A stretch of DNA of 64,000 nucleotides, from positions 1-64,000 of the forward strand of contig JAJZGF010000007.1 in the NCBI GenBank assembly GCA_021805025.1, in the 5' to 3' direction. This stretch comes from Acidobacteriota bacterium (GTDB lineage: Bacteria > Acidobacteriota > Terriglobia > Terriglobales > Acidobacteriaceae). Below are positions 18,730 through 27,780 of this stretch, piece by piece; the first letter of the stretch is position 1, and the number at the start of each line of letters is the position of its first letter. Below the pieces are notes generated by a model. That model worked only from the letters and a program-made list of their open reading frames with translations, did not search any database and had not been told where the DNA came from. The translations under genes were made by a program, and so were the position numbers.

Positions 18730-18993
18730 ATGTCAGCCGACTTGCAGTTTCTGGAAGAATGGATCCCCGAAAAAATGGACCCCGGGACGGTGTTTGTCCT
18801 GGAGAACCAGGCCAAGTTGGGCAAGGCCGAAAACCCTTATGTGGCCGTGATGTCGTGCCCGCGTTGCGGGACCATGGGGCTGATCACGCGCAGGCAGCTT
18901 TGCGCAGGCGAGACCATGATTTGCGGCGGCGACGTCTGCTCGGCTGAGTACCGGCTTGAGGACGAAGCGATTCTCTATCGCCCTCCGCAGTAG
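18730..18993 (+). CDS. Small cysteine-rich protein, possible zinc binding (uncharacterised)
   Basis: 87 residues, with a good ribosome binding site (GGAGGGCAGG) before the ATG. Cysteines are arranged as CPRCG (43-46), C58, C65 and C70, which looks like a zinc ribbon or knuckle. The start LQFLEEWIPEKMDPGTVF and the end YRLEDEAILY give a compact beta-rich picture. I do not recognise the family. The 206 bases before it, after the transglycosylase, show no convincing gene. Confidence 0.65.
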   Translation: MSADLQFLEEWIPEKMDPGTVFVLENQAKLGKAENPYVAVMSCPRCGTMGLITRRQLCAGETMICGGDVCSAEYRLEDEAILYRPPQ

Positions 18994-19008
18994 AGCAGTG
19001 CTGCCGGA

Positions 19009-20595
19009 TCAGGCGCTCAGAGATTCCGGCTGGCCGTCGCGAAGCCTTGCGATGAGCAGCGGGTTGCTGTCCTGTAACTCGGGCGGGAGCAGCGCCTGGG
19101 GCGAATTCTGAAAACAGACGGGTCGCGCAAATCGATAAATGGACAAACTGCCTACCGAGGTAAAGCGAGAGTCCGAAGTAGAGGGATAAGGCCCGCCATG
19201 CACGATGGCATGACCTACGTCCACGCCTGTGGGGACGCCGTTGAAGATCAGGCGCCCTGCTTTCTGCTCGAGGATCTGAATCAGATCGCGATGCGCCTCA
19301 AAATCCGCGTCCGTTCCGAAAACCGAGGCCGTGAGGTGACCGGTGAGGGATCTGGCGGCCTGTAGAAATTCGTCGCTGCTGCTGCACTGAACCAACATGG
19401 TGTCCGGGCCGAAGATTTCATCGGCCATGGCGGGCGAGGCGAGAAAACTATCAGCGTCTACCTGGAAGAGCTTTGCGCTGGCAGCGCAGCGCAAAGGAGT
19501 CTCGTCCACGGGAGCGGCTGCCGCGAGCGCAGCCTCCGCGGTGCGAGCTTTCGTGGCGCGATTGTACTCCCCCGCGATTCCCGGCGTGAGCAGCGTGAAG
19601 GTCGTTGCTTTGCTGACGAGCTGCTGCAACTCTTCGGAAAAGGCCTGCCCTTGCGGCATATCCGGCAAAAGGATAATGCCCGGTTTTGTGCACTGCTGAC
19701 CAGCGCCGAGGGTGAATGAATTAAAAAGGATGTCTGCGAGTTCCTTTGCGCGCGACTTGAGCGCGCCGGGCAGAATGAAGACTGGATTCCCACTGGACAT
19801 CTCTGTAAAGCAGGGGATGGGATTGGGCCGCGCGGCTGCGAGATCCATGAGTGCGCGCCCGCCCCGCAGCGAGCCCGTGAAGGCTACGGCACAGATGAGC
19901 GGGTGTTTGACGAGGGCAGCGCCGACCTCTACGCCCGCGTCAAAGAGCATGGTGAAGACGCCTGGGTGGAGGCCTTCGGCGGCCACAGCGCCGGCAAGGA
20001 TCTGTGCGGCCAGTTCGCCGGTGCCGGGATGTGCTGGATGAGCCTTGACGACGACCGGGCAGCCTGCGGCGAGGGCGGACGCGGTGTCGCCGCCGGCGAC
20101 GGAAAAGGCTAAGGGAAAGTTACTTGCTCCAAAGACGGCTACTGGGCCGAGCGGTCTCAGCATGGAGCGGATATCCGGGCGGGGAATGGGTTGGCGATCG
20201 GGGAGCGCGGGGTCGATGCGGGCCTGCACCCAGGAGCCTTCTTCCACGACGGAAGCGAAGAGCCTTAGCTGATTTGCAGTGCGCGTGACCTCGCCCAGCA
20301 GGCGCGGAATGGGCAAAGCTGTCTCAAGATGAGCGCGGTCGGCCAGCTCCTGCTGATGGGTGACAAATCCGTCTGCGGCGCGACGCAGGAATGCCGAGCG
20401 GACTTTGCCGCTGGCACGCGAATAGGTTGCAAAGGCTTCAAATGCGAGATGCGCCGCTGCTTCTAACTCGGCAGGTGAGGCTGTGTGATAGAGGGGCGGC
20501 AATGGATCGCCTGTTTGTGGATTGACAGCCTGGAATCCCGCACCCTGGTGCGTGCCGCGCTGGTTGCCGAGAAAGGATTGTCCGCTGAGTTCCAT
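19009..20595 (-). CDS. Alpha-ketoglutarate semialdehyde (2,5-dioxovalerate) dehydrogenase
   Basis: 528 residues from the ATG at 20595 (MELSGQSFLG). ALDH motifs: the catalytic cysteine in GAGQQCTKPGI, the general-base glutamate in FTEMSSGNPVF, and the NAD(P) loop AFTGSLRGGRAL. The GAGQQCTKPG and FTEMSSGNP forms and the gene length fit the ketoglutarate-semialdehyde subfamily, which ends the non-phosphorylative pentose/uronate routes by oxidising the semialdehyde to 2-oxoglutarate. It is the last gene of the sugar-acid operon, 72 nt after the FAH-family gene. The KdaD-like dehydratase at 32.8 kb would make its substrate. Confidence 0.85.
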   Translation of the reverse strand: MELSGQSFLGNQRGTHQGAGFQAVNPQTGDPLPPLYHTASPAELEAAAHLAFEAFATYSRASGKVRSAFLRRAADGFVTHQQELADRAHLETALPIPRLLGEVTRTANQLRLFASVVEEGSWVQARIDPALPDRQPIPRPDIRSMLRPLGPVAVFGASNFPLAFSVAGGDTASALAAGCPVVVKAHPAHPGTGELAAQILAGAVAAEGLHPGVFTMLFDAGVEVGAALVKHPLICAVAFTGSLRGGRALMDLAAARPNPIPCFTEMSSGNPVFILPGALKSRAKELADILFNSFTLGAGQQCTKPGIILLPDMPQGQAFSEELQQLVSKATTFTLLTPGIAGEYNRATKARTAEAALAAAAPVDETPLRCAASAKLFQVDADSFLASPAMADEIFGPDTMLVQCSSSDEFLQAARSLTGHLTASVFGTDADFEAHRDLIQILEQKAGRLIFNGVPTGVDVGHAIVHGGPYPSTSDSRFTSVGSLSIYRFARPVCFQNSPQALLPPELQDSNPLLIARLRDGQPESLSA

Positions 20596-20667
20596 TTTGA
20601 TTTGGACTTTTGCCGCAGTCTGTGCGGATTGGCTTCGGGCTCTGTGAGCCATGAGTTGGATGCGGAG

Positions 20668-21495
20668 TTATTCCGCGACGACAGGGTTGGTGAGCGAACC
20701 CACATCCTGGATTGTAATGGTGACGGATTCGCCGGGTTTGAGCCAGCGCTTCGGATTTCGTCCGAGTCCAACACCGAAGGGCGTACCGGTGGAGACAATG
20801 TCGCCGGGCAGCAGGGGCGTGATGGATGAGAGATATTCGATCAGATCGGGAATCTTAAAAATGAGTTCTCGTGTGTTGGAGCTCTGCATGGTTGCACCAT
20901 CAATTGTGAGGCTGATATCCAGCTGGTGCGGGTCAGCGACCTCGTCTGCCGTTACGATCGTCGGGCCAAGCGGGCAGAAGGTGGGAAAACTTTTGCCCAT
21001 CGACCACTGCGAGGTAGCGAACTGAACGTCGCGCGCACTGACGTCGTTGACGATGGTGTAGCCGTACACATGCTCGTGCCAGGCTGAAGCGGGGATGCGA
21101 TAGCCGCCTTTGCCGATGACGAAGGCGAATTCTGCCTCATAGTCTGGCTCGGTTGAATTTTTCGGCAGTATGATCGCTTCGCCCGGTCCGATAATTGCTG
21201 TTGTCAGCTTGAAGAAAACGACGGGAGTATTCGGGATAGCCATGCCGGATTCCAAGGCATGATCGCGGTAGTTCAGGCCGATGGCGAAGACGCGCGGGGG
21301 ATTCGATAGCGGGGCGCGAAGATGCGCCAGGGCCGGAGGGATCACAGGCAGGTCTGTCGTCGAATTAAAGCCAGCTCTGATGACGGAGAGTGCATCCGCG
21401 TACCCGGCTGCGGAGAGATCGACGACCGAATGGTCATCGAGCAATGCGCCGGGGCGGACCGAGCCGTTCGCTGCAGTAAAGGAGACGAGCTTCAT
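20668..21495 (-). CDS. FAH-family hydrolase, probable 2,4-diketo-3-deoxy sugar-acid hydrolase
   Basis: 275 residues with a strong ribosome binding site (GGAGGGCACG). The FAH fold is seen from VFAIGLNYRDHALESG, the metal ligands in EPDYEAEFAFVIG and VNDVSARDVQ, and GDIVSTGTPFGVG near the end. Members act on beta-diketones or oxaloacetate-like compounds using a divalent metal. The adjacent SDR suggests the pair SDR + FAH hydrolase known from the non-phosphorylated L-rhamnose/L-fucose routes, where the 4-oxidised acid is split to pyruvate and lactate. That assignment is inference; ureidoglycolate-lyase-like or FAHD-like activity is possible. Confidence 0.75.
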   Translation of the reverse strand: MKLVSFTAANGSVRPGALLDDHSVVDLSAAGYADALSVIRAGFNSTTDLPVIPPALAHLRAPLSNPPRVFAIGLNYRDHALESGMAIPNTPVVFFKLTTAIIGPGEAIILPKNSTEPDYEAEFAFVIGKGGYRIPASAWHEHVYGYTIVNDVSARDVQFATSQWSMGKSFPTFCPLGPTIVTADEVADPHQLDISLTIDGATMQSSNTRELIFKIPDLIEYLSSITPLLPGDIVSTGTPFGVGLGRNPKRWLKPGESVTITIQDVGSLTNPVVAE

Positions 21496-21537
21496 CGTGC
21501 CCTCCGGGGTCTGGGTCTAGCGGCAGTGCGAACTGCG

Positions 21538-22332
21538 TCATGCGGCGGTCCAGCCGCCGTCAATGTTGAAGAGCGAACCAGTGATGAAGGCCGCTTCGTT
21601 GGAGGCCAGATAGCGCACCAATGACGCGATCTCTTCGGGCTGACCGAGCCGGCCGAGGGGTTGACGGGCGCGCAGCTCGGCACGCATCTCTTCTTTGTTG
21701 TGTTGATGGAACTTCTCAAGATAGCCCTCGACAAATGGAGTCTCGACGGTGCCGGGGCAGACCGCGTTGACACGCAAGGTCTTGGGATACTCGACGGCAA
21801 GCTGGCGGCTCATTGCTATCAGAGCTCCCTTGCTTGTGCAGTAGGCAAAGCGTTGCTTGATGCCGACCAGTCCCGCGACCGAAGCGATGTTGATGATGCA
21901 CCCGGTTCTTCCTCCTGCGCCTTGGGCAGCCAGCAGCAAAGGCAGGAGGCCGCGCGTTACAAGATAAGCGGCTCGCACGTTGACATTGAGCAGGCGGTCA
22001 AAGTCTTCGGGCGAGGTGGACTCAATCGAGCCGACATGCCCGATGCCCGCGTTGTTGACCAGGATGTCAAGGCGGTCAATCTGGGCAGTCGCGGCAACGA
22101 TCGATTCCTGACTGGTGACGTCAAGATGAATGGCTTGTGCGGAAGGGAGGGAACTGGCGAGAGTTTCAGCGGCTGGCACATTGATGTCCGCGATCCAGAC
22201 GAATGCGCCAGCGCGCACGAGTTCTCTTACCGTCGCTTCACCAATGCCGCTTGCTCCGCCGGTCACGAGAGCATGGCATCCGTCCAGGCGGTATGGATGG
22301 GACACGGGGTCGGGTACTTCAGAGTTTTTCAC
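21538..22332 (-). CDS. SDR-family dehydrogenase (probable 2-keto-3-deoxy sugar-acid dehydrogenase)
   Basis: 264 residues. Classical SDR: cofactor loop TGGASGIGEATV, NNAGIGH, catalytic serine in IINIASVAG, and YCTSK for the Tyr/Lys pair. The C-terminus ITGSLFNIDGGWTA is typical. The aspartate after the second strand (VWIADINVPA) indicates NAD preference. Start is GTG at 22332, overlapping the stop of the solute-binding-protein gene (GTGA), so translation is coupled. Because it is followed by the FAH hydrolase, oxidation of a 2-keto-3-deoxy aldonate at C4 is the best guess. Confidence 0.8.
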   Translation of the reverse strand: MKNSEVPDPVSHPYRLDGCHALVTGGASGIGEATVRELVRAGAFVWIADINVPAAETLASSLPSAQAIHLDVTSQESIVAATAQIDRLDILVNNAGIGHVGSIESTSPEDFDRLLNVNVRAAYLVTRGLLPLLLAAQGAGGRTGCIINIASVAGLVGIKQRFAYCTSKGALIAMSRQLAVEYPKTLRVNAVCPGTVETPFVEGYLEKFHQHNKEEMRAELRARQPLGRLGQPEEIASLVRYLASNEAAFITGSLFNIDGGWTAA

Positions 22333-23558
22333 AGGAGCCTCAAATGTGAGCGCTCTATCTCTTGCTGCGCTTCCTGAAGGATAGTCGGTGTGGGGTCAAC
22401 GGTGCGAAGGGCGCGGGTCATGATGCCATCCACGATAGACGCCAACGCTGCCATCGACGGGCCCGCCGGCAGCGTTCGCGCGCGCATCGATAAGGCTTCG
22501 AGTTGGGCGTAAACGGGAATGCTTGCCCTGAGCTCCGGATTCCGCCAGGTGGAAAGTCTGGCCCCCACTGCGCCGTGATGGACGATACCCAGGTCGCGAT
22601 CAGGGGCGGACACGAATCGCAGGAAGTCCCACGCGAGGGCTTTATGGCGTGAGCCGGAAGCCATGGCAAGCACCCAGAAAACCGAAAGGGAAACAGGGCC
22701 GCAGCCCTTTTCGCAGGGGACCGGCGCGATGGCGACCTTGCCCGCCAGGGGGGACTCTGGCAGGCTTGCTCGGGAAGCGAAGCCAAACCAGTTGGTCATC
22801 ATGGCGACCTCGCCGGCGAGAAAGAGATCTCCAGACTGGGTGGAGTCCAGATTCGGTGATCGGGGGTGGCACAGTGTCGGATTGCGCACCGTGGCGCGGT
22901 AGAAATCGAGAGCTTTGATGGATTCAGGCGAGAAGAGTTGCGGAATGGCCTCCGCGTTGATCAGGTCTCCACCGCGGCTCCATGTCTGCAAAACAAAGTC
23001 GTAGAGAGTATTGTGGCCGTCAGGGTAAGCAGCGAATGCGGTGCCGTAAAGATTCGATTCTGGTTCGGTGAAGAATCGCGCGACCTCTTCAAACTCATCC
23101 CATGTCGAGGGGGGCGTCAGGTCTCTTCCGTGCAGGGACCGAAAGGCAGCGCGTCGGTTCGGATCAGCAAATAGATCACTACGATAGACAAGGCATTCCG
23201 GACCGTCATGCCAAGGCAGAGACGATAGCGTCTTTCCGAAGAGCAAAGGGCGGACCAGGGTGGGTGACCATCCGGTGGGCCATTGGGCGATTGGCCGATG
23301 GTGATGCCAGGGCTGGAGATCTTCTACGGCGCCCGCTGCAACACACTCTCCCAGCCAGTCGGTCACGAGGAGGGCGAGATCGAATTGGCCGTTTAGCAAG
23401 CCTCCATCCGTGATGGCTGCGCGGTGTAGATCTTGAATTCGAAGGGAAATCAGCTCCACAAAAATGCCGGCATTGACCGCTTCAAAAAGGCGAGCCTCTT
23501 CCTTCAGCGCGTTTTCAAAGTCCGCATAGTTGCGGAGGGCAATGCGGAGCGTCGTCAC
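22329..23558 (-). CDS. Solute-binding-protein-fold protein lacking a signal peptide
   Basis: 409 residues, clearly a family-1 sugar ABC-transporter binding protein fold: GKTLSSLPWHDGPECLVYRS, LTPPSTWDEFEEVARFF, LFLAGEVAMMTNWFG and the HKALAWDFLRFVSAP helix match the order in maltose/sugar-binding proteins. There is no signal peptide: the start is GTG 23558 behind a clear GGAGGT, and an in-frame TGA lies six codons upstream, so no longer form exists. The N-terminus MTTLRIALRNYADFE already begins the first beta-strand. No permease or ATPase gene is in the window. It sits inside the operon and is coupled to the SDR gene. Probably a cytoplasmic ligand-binding protein; function unknown. Confidence 0.8.
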   Translation of the reverse strand: MTTLRIALRNYADFENALKEEARLFEAVNAGIFVELISLRIQDLHRAAITDGGLLNGQFDLALLVTDWLGECVAAGAVEDLQPWHHHRPIAQWPTGWSPTLVRPLLFGKTLSSLPWHDGPECLVYRSDLFADPNRRAAFRSLHGRDLTPPSTWDEFEEVARFFTEPESNLYGTAFAAYPDGHNTLYDFVLQTWSRGGDLINAEAIPQLFSPESIKALDFYRATVRNPTLCHPRSPNLDSTQSGDLFLAGEVAMMTNWFGFASRASLPESPLAGKVAIAPVPCEKGCGPVSLSVFWVLAMASGSRHKALAWDFLRFVSAPDRDLGIVHHGAVGARLSTWRNPELRASIPVYAQLEALSMRARTLPAGPSMAALASIVDGIMTRALRTVDPTPTILQEAQQEIERSHLRLL

Positions 23559-23669
23559 CGTACCTCCGGACCATCATGGAGAGGTCCAATCGCTTGGATT
23601 CAAGGGGCATCCGCAGTATACAAGCCGCCGGTAACAGCTACCAACACCAATTGCTATGAGTATCGCGCA

Positions 23670-24329
23670 TCAGGACAAGTTCGAGGTTTTGCGCACAGTG
23701 CGAACGATTTCAAGATAAGCTTTTGCAATCTCAGTAATGTGGTTCGCGTGGCCGGAGTCGACGGCTTCGAGATTGACGAGATCGCTGCCGACGCCGAGAG
23801 CGCGGGCTCCGGCACGCAGGAAGCTTTCAGCCGTCTGGACAGTGACGCCGCCGGTCGGAATGAGCCTCATGTATGGAAAGGGTGCTAGGAGGGCTTTGAG
23901 GTAGCTCGCCCCACCCATGGCGGAACAGGGAAAGATCTTGACGTAGTCCGCACCGGCGCGCCATGCGGTAATGACCTCAGTGGGTGTGAGTGCGCCGGGA
24001 ATAGACACTTTCCCGTGGCTCTTTGTGGCGGCAATCACGTCTGGATGAAGGCTGGGACTGACAACGAACTCCGCTCCAGCGGCGATGGTGGCTTCTGCCT
24101 CAGCGGCCGTGGTGACCGTACCCGAGCCGAGCAGCAGCTTTGCGCCGTATTCCTGCTTGAGGTCCCGCAAGAGATCGATGGCGCAGGGCACGGTCATCGT
24201 GACTTCGACGACAGAGATTCCTCCAGCGATCATGGCCTCGACTGCGGCGTGTGCCTGCACGGTGGACTTGGCGCGGAGAACGGGGATGATTCCGACGCGC
24301 TCGATGGTTTGCTGAGTCGTTTCCTGCAT
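23670..24329 (-). CDS. eda: 2-keto-3-deoxy-6-phosphogluconate (KDPG) aldolase
   Basis: 219 residues, normal size. Class I aldolase motifs: the glutamate in ISVVEVTMTVP, the lysine that forms the Schiff base in ADYVKIFPCSAMGG, and RLIPTGGV. Splits KDPG to pyruvate and glyceraldehyde 3-phosphate in the Entner-Doudoroff/hexuronate route. Starts 9 nt after the kinase gene, with AAGGACG before ATG 24329; the kinase would supply KDPG. Confidence 0.92.
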   Translation of the reverse strand: MQETTQQTIERVGIIPVLRAKSTVQAHAAVEAMIAGGISVVEVTMTVPCAIDLLRDLKQEYGAKLLLGSGTVTTAAEAEATIAAGAEFVVSPSLHPDVIAATKSHGKVSIPGALTPTEVITAWRAGADYVKIFPCSAMGGASYLKALLAPFPYMRLIPTGGVTVQTAESFLRAGARALGVGSDLVNLEAVDSGHANHITEIAKAYLEIVRTVRKTSNLS

Positions 24330-24338
24330 GGTCGTCCT

Positions 24339-25436
24339 TTATCGCGCAATGCGCGCCGAGCCGCCCTTCATCGCGCGTTCGACTTCAGTCAGTGCAGCCA
24401 TGCTGGTGTCGCCGGGTGTGGTCATGGCCAGTGCGCCGTGGGCCACGCCGCAACGCACGGCCCATTCAATGGGCTTGCCGGCAAGCAGGCCGTAGATGAG
24501 GCCTGAGGCGAAGCTGTCGCCTCCGCCTACGCGATCCAGAATGTCGATGTCGCGCTGGGGTACGTGGATGATCTGGTTCTGGTAAAGCGCAATGGCGCCC
24601 CAGCCGTTTCGGATGGCTGTGTGCGCGGTACGCAGGGTGCTCGCGATGAGCTTCAGGTTGGGATACGCAGCAGCGACCTGTCGCAGCATCGCCTCATAGC
24701 CGGCGATGGGCAACTCTGCGAAGTCTTCGCCGACGCCCTGGATTTTGACGCCGAGCATCGCCGAAAAGTCTTCTTCATTTCCGAGAAGGAGATCAACTTT
24801 TCGTACGAGCTCGCGATTGACTTCCTGGGCTTTGGCTTCTCCTCCGATGTTCTTCCAGAGGGACTCGCGATAGTTCAGGTCAAAGGAAACGGGCGTGGAG
24901 TAATGGTGGGCAGCGTCCATGGCCTCTGCTGCAACGTTAGCGGAGGAAGCCGATAAAGCAGCAAAAATACCCCCGGTATGAAACCAGCGCGCACCGTTCA
25001 TGGGGCCGAAGATAGCTTCCCAGTCGAAGTCCCCGGGCTGGACGCGGCTGATGGCGGTGTGGCCGCGGTCGCTGCATCCGGCTGCGGCTCGAGAGCCAAA
25101 GCCGCGCTCGGTAAAGTTGATTCCGTTGCGGGCTTCGCGGCCGACGCCGTCGTAGGGAATCCATTGCAGAAGTGCCGTATCGACTCCGCCCTGGAGGATG
25201 AGATCCTCGACGAGCCGGCCCACGGGATTATCGACAAGTGCCGTGGCTACCGCTGCGCGCAGGCCGAAGCAGCGCCGCAGGCCTCGCGCCACGTTGTACT
25301 CGCCGCCACCCTCCCACACCTGAAAATTGCGAGTGGTGTGGATGCGTCCCTCGCCGGGATCGAGACGGAGCATGACTTCGCCGAGGCTCACGCAGTCCCA
25401 GCGGCATGTGGAATCGGGAATGAAAATGGGGTTCAT
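24339..25436 (-). CDS. kdgK: PfkB-family sugar kinase, probable 2-keto-3-deoxygluconate kinase
   Basis: 365 residues from ATG 25436. The PfkB fold shows the N-terminal VSLGEVMLRLDPGEG, the GGGEYNVARGL glycine motif and the C-terminal anion hole with catalytic aspartate, GGGDSFASGLIYG. LGEVMLRL and the direct linkage to eda favour KDG kinase; gluconate or fructose kinases of this superfamily cannot be excluded. First gene of the six-gene minus-strand operon, facing the mannonate dehydratase operon over about 180 bases. Confidence 0.82.
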   Translation of the reverse strand: MNPIFIPDSTCRWDCVSLGEVMLRLDPGEGRIHTTRNFQVWEGGGEYNVARGLRRCFGLRAAVATALVDNPVGRLVEDLILQGGVDTALLQWIPYDGVGREARNGINFTERGFGSRAAAGCSDRGHTAISRVQPGDFDWEAIFGPMNGARWFHTGGIFAALSASSANVAAEAMDAAHHYSTPVSFDLNYRESLWKNIGGEAKAQEVNRELVRKVDLLLGNEEDFSAMLGVKIQGVGEDFAELPIAGYEAMLRQVAAAYPNLKLIASTLRTAHTAIRNGWGAIALYQNQIIHVPQRDIDILDRVGGGDSFASGLIYGLLAGKPIEWAVRCGVAHGALAMTTPGDTSMAALTEVERAMKGGSARIAR

Positions 25437-25615
25437 GGGCTCGGTGCATTCTCCCTTCGACAATGTAACGCATTGGGCTGGATCGCGGCGTGACATAGGC
25501 GCAGGAACGAATCGCTTTACCCGTTAAATTGCGGATGGGTGGCAGAGGAAATGACGGGGAGAGCTTGCATCCTGTAAAGTGGCGGTGACAGCGCACCGGG
25601 CAGGAGCAAACGAAA
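25437..25615. promoter_or_regulatory. Divergent promoter region between the two sugar-acid operons
   Basis: 179 bases separate the kinase start (minus) from the SDR start (plus); both transcription start regions must lie here. I cannot identify convincing -35/-10 boxes. No regulator gene (GntR, IclR or LacI type) lies beside this spacer. Confidence 0.5.
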
Positions 25616-26392
25616 TTGAGCCGTGGACTTTTTGATTTGAATGGCCGCGTAGCTGTGGTGACAGGTGGAACGACGGGCCTGGGTCGCGCCATTGCGATGG
25701 GCTTGGCCGAAGCAGGCGCCCATGTGGTTCCTACTTCGCGCAGGCCAGAGCAGGTGGACAAGGCAGCAACAGAGGTTGAGTCACTTGGACGCCGCTCACT
25801 GCGGGTTTCGAGCGATGTGCAGAGCAGAGCTTCCCTGCTGGCTTTGCATGATGGGGTAATGCGCGAATTCGGCAAGGTGGACATCCTGGTAAATGCGGCC
25901 GGGGTGACCAGCAAGGCGGCAACGCTGGAGGTGGATGAGGCGGACTGGGCGCGGGTGATGGACACAAACCTGACGGGCACGCTGCGAGCCTGCCAGATTT
26001 TTGGTGCGACCATGGTTCAGGCGGGCTACGGAAGAATCATCAACCTGGGCTCTTTGACAACCTTTGTCGGCTTTTACCGCGTGGCGGCCTATGCCGCCAG
26101 CAAAGCTGCGGTGGGTTCGCTCACCAAGGTCCTTGCCATAGAACTGGCACGGACGGGCGTGAATGTAAACGCGATTGCTCCAGGAGTTTTTCCCACGCCC
26201 CTGAATGCCTCCCTTGTTCTCGATACTCCGCGCGGCGCGGAGCTGCTGATGCGAACTCCGATGGGCCGCTTCGGGAACGCAGACGAGATTGCAGGGACTG
26301 CCGTCTATCTGGCTTCAGAGGCGGCATCGTTCGTGACTGGAGAGATCATTGCCGTGGACGGGGGGTTTCTTGCCAGCGGTGTAAACCAATAA
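25616..26392 (+). CDS. SDR-family oxidoreductase, probable D-mannonate oxidoreductase (fructuronate reductase)
   Basis: 258 residues. SDR motifs: TGGTTGLGRAIAMGLAEAG, NAAGVT, IINLGSLTTF with the catalytic serine, YAASKAAV and the end FVTGEIIAVDGGF. The arginine pair after strand two (PTSRRPEQ) suggests NADP(H). Closest in look to the gluconate 5-dehydrogenase/KduD/SDR-type UxuB group. With a ManD-type dehydratase as next gene, reduction of fructuronate to mannonate is the simplest role. Start is TTG 25616, with AGGAG about nine bases upstream. The last codons before the next gene leave 47 nt. Confidence 0.75.
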   Translation: MSRGLFDLNGRVAVVTGGTTGLGRAIAMGLAEAGAHVVPTSRRPEQVDKAATEVESLGRRSLRVSSDVQSRASLLALHDGVMREFGKVDILVNAAGVTSKAATLEVDEADWARVMDTNLTGTLRACQIFGATMVQAGYGRIINLGSLTTFVGFYRVAAYAASKAAVGSLTKVLAIELARTGVNVNAIAPGVFPTPLNASLVLDTPRGAELLMRTPMGRFGNADEIAGTAVYLASEAASFVTGEIIAVDGGFLASGVNQ

Positions 26393-26439
26393 GCGCCTGC
26401 GCGCTGCGGCCTAACCAAAAGTGAAGGACCATTGCTTCC

Positions 26440-27648
26440 GTGAAGATTACGAATGCTGCTGTAAACATCACGTCGCCGGGGCGCAACTTTGTCACGCTGA
26501 AGATCGAGACCGATGAAGGAATCTACGGCCTGGGCGACGGTACACTGAATGGGCGCGAACTCGCAGTAGCGAGCTATCTCAGCGACCATGTCATTCCCTG
26601 TATAGTGGGGCGCGATCCGTTTCAAACCGAGGACATCTGGCAATATCTTTATCGCGGAGCCTATTGGCGGCGCGGCCCTGTAACCATGGCAGCGATTGCG
26701 GCGGTGGATGTGGCGCTCTGGGACCTTAAGGGGAAGGCACTGAACACACCGGTCTATAACCTGCTGGGCGGCAAGAGTCGTGAAGGCGTGCTGGTGTACG
26801 CCCACGCCAACGGCAAGGACATCGGCCATGCGCTGGAAGATGTGGCGCGACACGTTGAGATGGGCTACAAGGCAATCCGCGTGCAGAGCGGAATTCCGGG
26901 TGTTCCGAGCACGTATGGGGTGGCCAACGGGCCAGGGCGTTATGAGCCGGCCGAGCGAGGCCTGCCGTCCGAATCTGCATGGACCACCGAGCCTTATCTG
27001 CGCCACCTGCCAAGACTGTTTGCGCGGGTGCGGGAGAGCTTTGGCGAGGAGTTACACCTGCTGCACGACTGCCACCATCGGCTCACGCCCATTGAAGCAG
27101 GCAGGCTGGGCAGGGAACTGGAGCCATTTCACCTTTTCTGGATCGAGGATCCAACGCCCGCCGAGTTGCAGGAGGGCTTCAGGGTCATTCGTGAGCACAC
27201 GACAACTCCGCTAGCCGTCGGTGAGGTCTTCAATTCGGTCTGGGATGCGCATGATCTGATTCGCAACCAATGGATCGACTATTTGCGCATGACGCTCGTG
27301 CATGGCGGGGGCTTCACCCACTTGAAGAAGGCGGCTGATTTTGCGGGGATGTATCACGTCCGAACAGGATGCCACGGGGCAACGGATCTATCTCCGGTGA
27401 CGATGGCCGCCGCGTTGCACTTTGACACAGCGATTCACAACTTCGGCATTCAGGAACACATGCCGCATACAGACGAAACCGATGCAGTATTCCCGCACCG
27501 CTACTCATTCAAGGATGGCTTGATGGTGCCGGGTGATGCTCCTGGCCTGGGAGTCGACCTGAATGAAACGCTTGCCGCGAAGTATCCGTATCAGCGAGCG
27601 TATCTGCCGGTGAATCGCAAAATCGATGGCACCTTGACGGATTGGTAG
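26440..27648 (+). CDS. manD: D-mannonate dehydratase, enolase superfamily (ManD/RspA type)
   Basis: 402 residues. Enolase-superfamily metal ligands in order: [11 protein letters not shown] (Asp), FWIEDPTP (Glu), LAVGEVFNS (Glu); then [13 protein letters not shown] and [10 protein letters not shown]. This series, with the family beginning [20 protein letters not shown], is that of ManD, which dehydrates D-mannonate (some members also gluconate) to 2-keto-3-deoxygluconate. Length normal. GTG start at 26440, with AAGGA upstream. KDG would go to the kinase and aldolase encoded divergently. Confidence 0.92.
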   Translation: MKITNAAVNITSPGRNFVTLKIETDEGIYGLGDGTLNGRELAVASYLSDHVIPCIVGRDPFQTEDIWQYLYRGAYWRRGPVTMAAIAAVDVALWDLKGKALNTPVYNLLGGKSREGVLVYAHANGKDIGHALEDVARHVEMGYKAIRVQSGIPGVPSTYGVANGPGRYEPAERGLPSESAWTTEPYLRHLPRLFARVRESFGEELHLLHDCHHRLTPIEAGRLGRELEPFHLFWIEDPTPAELQEGFRVIREHTTTPLAVGEVFNSVWDAHDLIRNQWIDYLRMTLVHGGGFTHLKKAADFAGMYHVRTGCHGATDLSPVTMAAALHFDTAIHNFGIQEHMPHTDETDAVFPHRYSFKDGLMVPGDAPGLGVDLNETLAAKYPYQRAYLPVNRKIDGTLTDW

Positions 27649-27780
27649 CCTTCTGAGGAGCTCGTTGGACCCGGTTGAGGCTTTGGCTGAATCGCGGTCT
27701 GACGCTATTGTGAATTCCGGTACCGGGGCTGAAGTGCACGCTGGAAGGGGCATGAAGCGCAAAATCAGAAGAGGGAAGAG

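Noticed and set aside
18536-18850. 104-codon plus-strand ORF directly after the transglycosylase
   Set aside because: Its second half overlaps the better-supported 87-residue gene in another frame, and it shows no motif or good ribosome binding site.
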